Shown one piece after another: positions 1 through 11,000 of a DNA stretch of 25,599 nt; the first letter of the stretch is position 1, and each line of letters starts with the position of its first letter. Position numbers and translations under genes: made by a program. Source of the DNA: Proteromonas lacertae (taxonomy: Eukaryota > Sar > Bigyra > Opalinata > Proteromonadidae); NCBI GenBank assembly GCA_002245135.1, contig NGBS01000645.1, positions 1 to 25,599 on the forward strand. The letters run 5' to 3'. The notes below the pieces were generated by a model. That model saw only the letters and a program-made list of their open reading frames with translations. It had not been told where the DNA came from and ran no database searches.

Positions 1-2931
1 GATAAACAATTGGGTGAGATAAATTTCTGGTTTAAATCGAAATGAAGTAAATTTAGGAGGAGTATTTCGAGTGACATTATATACTGAAGATGAAATTCCA
101 TTAGCTGAAAGATTGATATATGTAAATCCAAGTCATTCAATAAATATTGATATAAAAGGAGATAAAAACTATTACAAACCTGGAGAAACAATAGAATTAA
201 CAATTCATACATATAATGAGAAAATCTTGCCAATTGATTGCAGTATATAATATTAATGTTATTTATAGATGTAAGTGTATCAGTAGTTGATGAAGGAATA
301 TTGAATTTAGAAGAAAAGAGATTACAAAATCCATCTCTCCCATTAATGATTTATGTGGAAAACGAAGTAGATCATATAGAAGATTGTGAAAGTTATTTGA
401 GCAATGATTTGAAAGGCAATGAAGAGATAGATTTATTGTTAGGAATCAAGGTTGGCGAAGATTTATCTATAAGACTGTATTAGGAATCTATGATAATATT
501 TATGAAGAAAATATTGATAAAATACAAGCGAATAATTGGTAGATTTAGGAAGGTAATTGAAGATGATGTGGAATACTCAGACTCATGGTTATGTGAAGCG
601 GAAGCTGAAATGCTATGTGAAGAAGAAATGATATGTGTAAATGCTGAAGAATGTGAATGTGCTGAACCATCTAAAACAATCTCAACCTACTGTAACTCAA
701 AGAGATGAATCAAAGAATATCATAGTAGAAAGAGAATATGCTTATGATAAAAAGAAATAAAAATAAGAAATGATTTTAGAAGTACTTTATTTTGTGAGAA
801 TAGTATAAAATGTAAGAAAGTTACAAGAATAAAATTCCAATTAAGTGATTCAATTAGTAGTTATCAGTTAGAGTAGAAGGATTTAAATTGAATGATTCAA
901 TATATGGAAGTAAAGATATAACAATTCACAGTAAATTACCTTTTTATTTAAATTGTATTCCTCCTGTTTATGTTTGTGATAAAGATGAAATTCATTTACC
1001 AGTAGTTGTAAATTTAAATCCTGATTTATGTAAAGTGAAAGGTATAAAACTTATATTAGAAAGTGATGATGGTTTAAAATGTGAAAATTGTAAATATGAA
1101 TGGTATCAAAAGAAAACAACGCATAAAGAAATCTTCATAATATATGCAAGTTATTTAAATGGAAAGAAAGCTGTAAATAATGACGAAATGAAATTAGCGA
1201 ATGAAAAATGATGATATTTGTGAATCAAGAATAAAGATATTAGCTGACAGTGATGATTATAATGATTGTTTAGAATATCCAATCAAAATCTATCCTCGGA
1301 GGTTATTTTTATAATATATCCAAAAATATAATAATAAAAGATACTACAAATGAGATTAAAATGAACTTACCTGCAAATATAGATGAAAATACTATCAATT
1401 TCAATTTGAAAATCGAAGAAAAAACTGGTGGAAAAAATATTAAATTCAGTTCATTCCTTAATTAGAAAACCATATGGATGTTTTGAACAAACGTCAAGTG
1501 TATTATATCCAATGATTTTGGGTATAAAATATATGAAAAGCAAAAGTGGATATAAAAGCAAAATGAAAGAAAATGGTGATAAATTTATAGAAGAAGGATA
1601 TAAAAGATTGATAAGTTATCAAACAGAAGAAGGTGGATTTGAATGGTTTGGTGATAGTCCAGCTTGTGAAACATTAACAGCTTATGGTTTAATGGAATTT
1701 GAAGAAATGAAAGATATATATGATGGTGTGAATGAAGAAATGGAGAATAAAGCAATGGAATGGTTAATGGAGTCGATTAGATGAATCAAGTGGTTATTTT
1801 AAATTAGATTCTAAACAGTTAGATAGTTTTGGTCGAGCAGGAAAAGAATGTTCAAGTGCTTATATCTATTGGTGTTTAACCTCTTTTACTGTAGATGAGA
1901 AAATCAAAACTTCATTTGATATATTCTATGAGAGAATAAAAGATAGTGATGATCCTTATATTCTTAGTTTATTAGGTTTGAGTTGTTTAAATCTGAAACA
2001 ACCTGATAAACGAAATGAAATAATTAAGAAATTACTTTCAATGCAAAAAGAAGATGGATTTATATACTATCCAAAAGAATCAATAACTCATTCGAGAGAA
2101 AAAGCTTTAAAAATTGAAACAACTTCATTATGTTTATTGTTGTGGATAAAAGCGAAAAGAAACACAAGTGAAATCAATAATGCTATAAATAAGAGTTTAT
2201 ATTCAATTCAAGAGTGTTGTTGTGATGGATATTATGGTTCAACTCAAGGAACAATATTGAGTTTGAAAGTGTTATTAGAATATGATAATATGATTAAAGA
2301 AAGTGGGAAATTTATTTGTAATAATGAGATGAAAATTGAATTGAATAATAAAAATATTATGAATATTGATTTGAAAGAAGTGAAAAACAATTCCCAAATA
2401 GAAATAGAAAAAGAATGTTTAAAATCGTTATTAATGGGAGATGAAAATATATTAAATGTAAAATTAAAAGATGAATTAGAAAATCCAATGAAATTATCAT
2501 ATACTCTCAATTTCTACTCAAAAGAAAAACCATTGATAAATGATAGTTGTAATTTAAAAATGGAATTAAAAATGAATGAAACAGAGTTGAAAGAAGGTGA
2601 TTTATTAGATGTTGATATAAAAGTGAGAAATATAAGTGATAAATGTTTAGGAATGGTATTATGTAAGATAGGAATAGCTGGTGGATGTGAAGTAAGATAT
2701 CATAAATTGAGAGAATTACGAAAAGAAGAAAAGATTAGTTTCTTTGAATTAATTGATAATTATTTAGTATTATATTGGAAATCCTTTGAAGGAAATGAAG
2801 AGAAGAATGTGCGAATCGAATGTGAATGTAAAATTAGAGGTAATTATGAGATGGAACACATTGAAGTGTATGAATACTATAATGACAATTCAAAATACTA
2901 TGTTGATAATTGTTATATAAAAATCGAGTAA
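1..2931 (+). pseudogene. Decayed alpha-2-macroglobulin-like thioester protein gene (5' end outside window)
   Basis: Pieces in all three plus-strand frames follow the order of one alpha-2-macroglobulin family protein of the bacterial-like type. In order they are: a segment with PLAERLIYVNP and a KPGE motif (about 64-242); VSVVDEGILNLEEKR (about 272-316); NQGWRRFIYK (444-473); VEREYAY (about 718-740); a macroglobulin-domain stretch (about 888-1300); the thioester motif PYGCFEQTSS (1470-1499); and the alpha-helical toroid plus C-terminal beta domain (1780-2931, one open frame). A 26-nt intron (243-268, GTAT to TAG) joins the first two pieces in frame. The remaining frame changes, about eight between 440 and 1780, have no GT-AG explanation and often fall in short homopolymers. 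The family traps proteases through a Cys-Gln thioester; both residues persist here, with Phe in the usual Gly place of GCGEQ. Decay is the simplest reading. Locally poor base calling is the alternative, but the neighbouring genes are clean. Confidence 0.8.
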
Positions 2932-3061
2932 ATAGAGATAATGATGAATATTTTAATGAAAATATTATTATTATTATTATGAATTATAGTTGATATTTCA
3001 ATGTTTTTCAATTTGGGTTTATGAAAACAAATTTTGAAACACCACAAATTACTTTTTTAAA
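2932..3061. other. Short spacer upstream of ELP3
   Basis: A 130-bp AT-rich gap between the end of the macroglobulin relic and the ELP3 start codon. It contains a short ATT-type triplet run (about 2965-2980) and must hold the ELP3 promoter. No recognisable element is visible. Confidence 0.5.
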
Positions 3062-4995
3062 ATGGCAAGAAACAAACCAAAGACTGATAAAAAATGTAAT
3101 TCAAGTATATATTTATAATGAATAGCTCCTGGGCCAAACAATATAAATGTTATTTCTGATATAGTGTCAGAATTAATTTCTGTATTATTATATATACGAG
3201 TTATAATAGAGATATGAATCTCGAACACCAGTAAATTTATCTGAGCTGAGGAAAAGTGTGGCAAAATCATATGCTGTTAACTGTATCCCGAAAGTATTAA
3301 TAGAGTAGAAATTATAAATAATAAATAGTTGGTTGATATAATTGCTGGAATACCAGATCAATATAAAAGTAAACTTATTCCTTTTCTTCGTGTTAAGCCA
3401 ATTCGAACAGCTTCAGGTGTGGCTGTAGTAGCTGTAATGTCAAAACCTCATAGATGTCCTCATTTAGCTTTAACACATAATGTGTGTGTATATTGCCCAG
3501 GAGGTCCAGATTCAGATTTTGAGTATTCAACTCAGTCATATACAGGTTATGAACCAACCAGTATGAGAGCAATAAGAGATAGATATGATCCATTCGTTCA
3601 AACTAGAGATAGAGTCAATCAATTAAGAAAATTAGGTCATAGTGTAGATAAAGTAGAGTTTGTAGTAATGGGAGGTACATTTTTATGTCTTCCTGAAGAT
3701 TATCGTGATTATTTTATTAGAAATTTACACGATGCTTTATCAGGACATACATCAAAGAATGTGAAAGAAGCTGTAGAATATTCAGAATATAGTGAAACAA
3801 AATGTATTGGAATAACAATAGAAACAAGACCAGATTATTGTTTAAAGCCACATTTGAATTCTATGCTTGAATATGGATGTACTAGAATTGAAGTAGGGGT
3901 TCAAAGTGTTTATGAAGTATTATAATATTATAGTTTTATTCATTGTTAATTATCTGTTTCTATTTAGGATGTTGCAAGAGATTCCAATCGAGGTCACACT
4001 GTATCTGCTGTATGTAACAGTTTCCAATTATCTAAAGATTGTGGTTTTAAAGTGGTAGTACATATGATGCCAGATTTACCAAATGTGGGATTTGAGAGAG
4101 ATTTAGAAGGATTTAAGTATGTTTATTAATTTATATATATAATAATCATCTATAGAGAATTCTTTGAAAATCCATTATTTCGACCAGATGGAATGAAGTT
4201 ATATCCAACGCTAGTAATAAGAGGAACAGGTCTATATGAATTGTGGAAAACAGGAACTTATAAAAACTACCCTCCCAAGTATTATATATATTATTATTAT
4301 TATTATTAAAATAGTATTCTTGTTGATTTAATAGCTAAAGTATTAGCATTAGTTCCACCATGGACTAGAGTTTATAGAATTCAAGTATTATTATTATTAT
4401 TATTATTATTTATAGAGAGATATTCCAATGCCATTAGTAAGTAGTGGTGTAGAGAAAGGAAATCTTCGAGAATTAGCCTTAGCAAGAATGGATGAATTAG
4501 GATTAGTATGTCGTGATGTAAGGACAAGAGAAGTTGGAATTAAAGATATTCATCACAAAATAAAACCTGAAGAAGTTGAGTTAATAAGAAGAGATTATGT
4601 AGCAAATGGTGGATGGGAAACATTTTTATCATATGAAGATCCAATACAGGATATATTAATTGGATTATTGAGATTGAGAAAAGTATTAATTCATTTTTTT
4701 ATTTGTTTATTTTTAGGTAAGTAAAGATGCATTTAGAGATGAAATGAATGTTCCTTCAAGTATTGTCAGAGAATTACACGTCTATGGAAGTGCAGTTCCT
4801 GTTCACTCAAAGAATCCATCGCTGTTTCAACACCAAGGCTATGGAACATTACTTATGGAAGAAGCAGAAAGAATAGCGAGATATGAACATAAATCAAAGA
4901 AGTTATTAGTGATATCTGGAGTTGGAACAAGGAATTATTATAGAAAACTGGGATTTGAATTGGATGGACCTTATATGTCAAAAATGTTAAACTAA
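3062..4995 (+). CDS. ELP3: Elongator complex catalytic subunit ELP3, nine exons
   Basis: Exons: 3062-3104, 3126-3181, 3210-3293, 3329-3916, 3968-4116, 4156-4278, 4315-4384, 4416-4682, 4717-4995. Joined, they give 552 residues in one frame, close to the usual ELP3 length of about 550. The ATG at 3062 yields an N-terminus that aligns with the family through two small exons. The radical-SAM part has the ELP3 cysteine set C-x9-C-x2-C at residues 104, 114 and 117. It is followed by [26 protein letters not shown] and [13 protein letters not shown], all nearly invariant in the family. The C-terminal GNAT domain carries the acetyl-CoA loop QGYG (about 500-503) and NYYRKLG. In other eukaryotes Elp3 uses SAM and acetyl-CoA to start the 5-carboxymethyl modification of wobble uridine in tRNA, within Elongator. 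Introns are 21, 28, 35, 51, 39, 36, 31 and 34 nt. The gene converges on ZW10 with a 95-bp gap. Confidence 0.97.
3105..3125 (+). other. 21-nt spliceosomal intron in ELP3
   Basis: GTATAT...GAATAG between exons 1 and 2. Removing exactly these 21 nt joins a split Ser-Thr-Pro stretch in frame and connects the start codon to the conserved ELP3 body. It is the shortest intron I could place in the window. Confidence 0.8.
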
Positions 4996-5090
4996 ATATT
5001 TTGTTTTGTTTTGTTGTTTTTTATATTTAAATTGAAAAAAGATTGATTAATAGAATTAAAAAAAAAACAAATTAACAAAATATTTAATTT
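4996..5090. other. Convergent 3' gap between ELP3 and ZW10
   Basis: 95 bp that must hold the 3' ends of both converging genes. It contains a TTTTG-repeat tract (about 5000-5020) and a run of ten A (5059-5068). There is no clear hairpin or canonical AATAAA that I would call. Confidence 0.5.
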
Positions 5091-8000
5091 CTATTTTATC
5101 ATATCAGTTACTGTAGAAATATCACTAATAAAATCTTCCATCTTTAGTTCTTTCTTTTTATAATATGACTAAATTATAATAGAAATATAAATAGAACTGG
5201 GTTGAATAATAAAGGGACAGGGCAGTGGCGGGACAAGGGCATGTCCCGGGCAAAAATTGAAAGGGGCGTCCTTTATACTATCTAAAAATAGAAAAGGGTA
5301 CAATTTGCCCTTTTCAATTATTTTATTTGAATTTTTATATTTTGTGCGATTTTAGGGATATTAAACGCTATAAAAATATTTATTCTTTTCATAATTATGT
5401 ATTATTATCTTATAACAATAACAAACAATAATATTTCATTATAATAATAGCCTTAAAAGTAAGGGCTTTGAGATCCTTCATCACTAAAACCTTCATCACT
5501 AGAACTTTCATCACTTAAACCTTCATCGCTAGAACTACCAGAACTTTCATCTTCATCACCAGAACATTGATAATCTAAAGTGTCATATACTATATTGTTA
5601 TCAATTTCATTCAGCACATCTAAATTATATTCTTCTTCACTAATATCATTATCATCTTCATTTATATCTTTTTCTTTGTTTTTTTCTTTTAATAAATCAT
5701 ATTTTATTCTTAAAATATTATTTATAGTATTAAGCTGTAATTTATTTCTAATATGATTATGAACTATTCCCTCAATACTAAATGAACGTTCAATAAATGA
5801 GCTTGTGACAGGAATAGTTGAAAGAATATCATATAGCTTCTTAACATTTGGGTAAAAAACTCCATACATATTGTACCATATATTAGTTGATATCTTTTTC
5901 GAAAATATATCTGAAGGGCACTTTTTGCAGTATGGTTTTCTTCTTTCAAAATGATAAATCTCATTTAATGCTTTCTGATTTAAAATAGGGCTGAATTTAG
6001 ATAATATATATCTTTTTATATTATCCTTCTCCATGTCTGAAAATTTATGTTTACTGTTTATGTCTAAAAATTCATATAGAGCTAAAATGCTGTAGTTTGC
6101 ATGTCTAGTCTCTTTTTTTATAATGTCTTTAATAAGTTCTTTTTCACTTGATGACCTTTTCATTAACTTTCTTTTAATTTTGGTCAATATTCTGAAACCA
6201 TCATTTAATGTAGATGAATCTTTGCATAATAAGTGTATATTTGTGGAAATATATTTTGCAATCTTGTAGCATTCTTTAATTTCTTGTATATCTTCTTCCT
6301 TTAATAATTTTATCTGTAATAAAATTTCTTTATTGAGTAATATTTTTCTAAATACATCGCTATAGCTTGACCATCTCGTATCACAACCCTTGCGTATTTG
6401 GATATTTTTTTTGTATAATTGAATATATAGTTTCTCTAATCTTTTGATTATTATTTAACTTATGAATAATGTCATTACACATGACTATCACTTTTTTGTA
6501 TTTCTCTATTTCGAATACTTTTTTACTGATTAAGTTTAGGATGTGTGCTAAACATCCAAACTTTACTACAGGTCTATTTATTTTTTTCTCTAAAATACTA
6601 CTTATCTTTTTCATGGTGTAGTTGTTATCACTACTCACAGCAACAATGTTTTTAATATCTAGTTTATACTTCACTAATGTTTGAATTATTAATTCCACTA
6701 TATTTTCTGATGTTTCTCGTTTATGTAAATAAATGGATTCCAAAAACGAAATATCACTGCTTTTCTTTATTGCCAAATTAATAACGTTTTCATTGGTTAC
6801 TGATTTCCAAGCGTCCACAATTATACATATTTTACTGTTATCTACAATTTCCTTTACTATTCTTTCTGCTTCTTCGTTCATTGATGCTTTTATTTTGTTT
6901 ATTGTTATTGACTTTGTAGTTGGATTTAATGTATATATTAGATTTTTAAAGGATTTAGATTGTATGGTTCTGAAAGCTAAGTTATTTTCTATAAGATATT
7001 TGGTCACCATTAAGTTTATTGCACGTTCATCATATCTCAATTATGTAAGTTTTGATTGGATTAGCTTTTCACTACATCTAATTTAATAAATATAATAAAT
7101 ATATTTATACTTTTTGTAATGACGTTTCAAATTAGTGCAATGAGCAATAATCATTGCCTTGCACCTTCTGCATTGAATTCTGTTGTATTTTTCAAGGGGT
7201 TTCTTTAACACCACATCTTCATTAAAGTATCTATACACAGCATCTCTCGTTTTACCCATATACAATTGAAATGCAAAATGATAGCTCGAAATTCTCAAAC
7301 CATTTTCTAAGTATTCAAATAATTGCTTGAAATACATTAAGTAGTATGCAAAATATACTAAATAGTAATTTTGAAATAGTTTTTCTATTAGTTTATGAAA
7401 TATATTATGTTATTATCATAACAAGTACTATTGATTATCAATTAACTGAAAATACCCATTCTATAGCTATACTTCTTAATTATCTATATGATATATGTGT
7501 AATATACAAAATTATTTATTATATAAATTTCATTTATGTTCAGTGACGTCAATCACCTTGAAATGTACATAATGTATATATATGCATATCAGAATATGAT
7601 ATACAGTATGTATATTCTATATAATTAGTATATATGCATAAACATATGATATTATATAATCATAAGAAAAGTAGATGACTATTATGCTATAATACACAAT
7701 AATATATCCTTTTTAACATATGTTAGTATATCTAGATGATAATATGGAAAAGTTATAACAAAAAATCAGAAAAAATATACTACAGCATAACACATGGTAA
7801 TATTACTATGCCCGAGCAGTAAGGGGCAGGCTTCTTTTCAGCTGAAAAAAAAGGGGCAAAAATAGGGCAAAATTCGAAAAGGACGCCCTTTATCGAACCC
7901 AGAAATAGAATTATATTATACAGTTAATAATGATATAAAAGGAGTAATAATATTATTAATAAAAGTATTCATCTATTAAAACATAAAAATAAAGATAAAT

Positions 8001-11000
8001 ATACTGTATTCAACTTCAATACTTCACTAATTTTATGAATTGGTATATTTGATATTATTCCTAACGTTTTACCGTATAACTCTTTATCCACAATATCATT
8101 AATACTCATGTGAACTTCATTAATCACATTTTCAATTTGTTTAAATATATTTTGATTATTTGTATAAATATTAGATACTTCCAAATTGCTTAAAAACTAT
8201 AAAAATATATATTCACATGATAATAAATACATTATCAGCAGACATTATAATATCTTCAATCTTATTAATTTGTTTTCTAAGACCAGTAGTATATATTCTA
8301 TCACCTAATGATCTGAAAATAGGAATCATATCAACAAATGATAGACTTTTACTATATTCATCAGGAAGTCTAATAAAAATACAATAAAATACAACCAAAA
8401 ATACACTTCACTGTATTGAATAGATAAAGTAGTCAAATGATGAATAATATAATTACAATCATTGTATACTATTAAACTAGAGCGAATATTATTTTCTATC
8501 AATTCTTTATGATATGATGGAATAATTGCATGATAAACAAATACAGTCAAACCTGTATTATTCGAAGTAATATAACTCGAATAAATTACATTTTTTATTT
8601 TATTTTATATGATTTTTTTTTTTTGTTATTTTTACATGTTCTAATCTTTTATAAATTACTATTACTATAATATATTCTATCTATATTATTCTGAGGGTCA
8701 TGATCTTCTTAAATGTCTCTCTGTTTGAAATTACTATATTTTCTTATTCTATATCAAAAGATTAGTAAATAAATAAACCATTACAAGAAATACTATTCAT
8801 AAATTCTTCTTGCTATGATTTATTTTCTATAAAAATGAGACTATAAAACGAATATTATTTTGAAACATATTTTGATTTTACTAATTCTAACTAATCTTAA
8901 TGACTTAACTAATTTTATTTGTATATTTCTAGTTGAAATAGATTAATTTAATTTTTTGATTAATATTGAGATAGATTGAAATGAATTATGTTGAATCAAT
9001 CACTTAGAGTATATAAAGATTAATAATTCATCACTTTATTAATATCTAATCACTTATATCCATAATATATCATTTTTATATCCATAATTTATCACATAGT
9101 AAAAAGTGATTAATCAAGTGATTGATTTCATTTAATAAATTCTTAACATGTTGAACAATTCAAAAAAAAGAAGTGGTACTCAATTACCCTTACACACTAA
9201 AGCCATGTTGCTTAGACAATTAGAAGCTAAGCGTATAACAAGGTACGAAATATGTCAAAAATACTCAGTAAAACAATCAACTATATCTACATGGCTTATA
9301 AATAAGGATAAAATCATGAAATTTGAAGGTAATAATTATCATTAAGTTGTTATAAATAGATAAAGATGATAATATATTTAGAGAGAGAAAATCAAAGTAT
9401 CCTGAGCTGGAAAGAAAATTATTGAATTGGTATAACTCAGCAATATCAAAAATATATATAACTCACATCCCAATCACAGAGTCAATTTTATTATACAAAC
9501 TCAATCAATTATCAGAGAAGAAGTTCCATATCTCATATGTTCAAAATTTAATGAAACGTAACAAACTGAGTAGCGTAAATCTTCATGGTGAAGCGTCATC
9601 ATGCCCAAATGTTAATATTAGTAATGTCCGTAAGATTATTTCTTCTTATAAACCTATGTTCGTATTTAACATGGATGAAAGTGGTTTATATTACTCACAA
9701 TTGCCTAGAAAATGTGTAATTGACAACCATGAAAAGAAGAACTTCAAAGGATTCAAAATAGCAAAGTCACGTATTTCAATCGCAATTACAGTAAATATGG
9801 ATAATTCAATTAAAGTACCAATTCTTTATATTGGAAAATCACAAAAACCTTTATGCTTTAATGAAAAACCTAACAATTACATTAATCAATCCAATGCTTG
9901 GATGGATAATAGAGTTTTTAAATACTATATGGATAATATTTTTCTTCCCTCAGTCAAAGATATTATTAAAAACAACAAAGTACTTTTGGTGATGGATAAT
10001 TGTGCATCTCATCCTAGATCATTAATTGGAGCAGAATATGATAACATTCAACTACTTTTCCTTCCGCCTAACTGCACAAGTCGTTATCAACCATTAGATA
10101 TGGGAATTATTAACAAAATAAAAAGCAATTATAAAACTGAAATTTTAAAGAAATGTGTAGAAAATATTGAAAACTTTGAATTAATAAAGAATATTCAAAT
10201 TGAAAACAGTAAAGGAAAAGGTGGTATAGCTTTATGTAAGCAACCGAATATAGCAGATGCTATGTATTATTCTACCAAAGTATTTTTTGGTCTTAAAAAA
10301 ACAACAGTTATTAAATGTTGGTTGAAATCTTCATTACCATCTGAAGAACAAATAAAAGAATTAAATTCCATATTACAATCAGAAAATTGTAATATGAATG
10401 TTGATGATGATGAAGAAAGTCAATGCGAATTAAGCCAAATAATTGGTAAAGTAAATGATATTATTATAGAAGATGGAAATACAAATTCATTTATAAATGC
10501 AACTTCTCTTTTTAGTACAAAATCTATAAGTGAGTTGTACCCATTTTATAGCTTTGAAAATGAAGATGGTTTTAAAGTAGAAGTTGTTGATAATGTAATT
10601 CAAGAAAATAGTAAAGAAGATTCAAATAATGCAACCTGCAAAACCAAAAGAAGAATTGATAATATGTCTAATGAAATAAATAAAACTAAAAAAAGCAAGA
10701 TTAACAACATCTTCGAATAATCTTTAAAACACTTATAAAATCTCTTTGTATATCAATTATTTTTAGTGTATTTAGTATATTTATTCAAATGTATAAAATA
10801 GTAAATTATAATCATTTTGTTTCAACATTTTATTTGATTATAATTCATTTTTCAAATAAACAAGAAGCAAAAAATATAACTCGAATTTTTGTCCGTTTCT
10901 TGAAAATGAAGGGGTTTGAGTTATACAGGTTTGACTGTATCATATCTCTCACACTTTTATATATAACTTCAATATATTCGACTGGTAAAGATTTTAATTT

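Noticed and set aside
2960-4412. ATT/TTA triplet runs as a CRISPR-like or satellite array
   Set aside because: They are short microsatellites in spacers and introns, with no spacer-repeat structure.
3329-4995. Several short separate genes in the ELP3 region
   Set aside because: They are exons of one gene; removing GTAT...TAG segments gives one continuous ELP3.
7346-7546. Hydrophobic plus-strand 66-residue frame
   Set aside because: It lies in the non-coding AT-rich right part of the hAT element, with Tyr/Ile bias expected from TA-rich DNA.
7969-8550. Independent small minus-strand proteins beside the transposons
   Set aside because: They match the C-terminal half of ZW10 and join in frame through 32-35 nt introns.
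10845-10937. A Phe/Lys/Arg-rich extension of ZW10
   Set aside because: This is read-through into the Tigger terminal repeat; conserved ZW10 sequence resumes at 8543.
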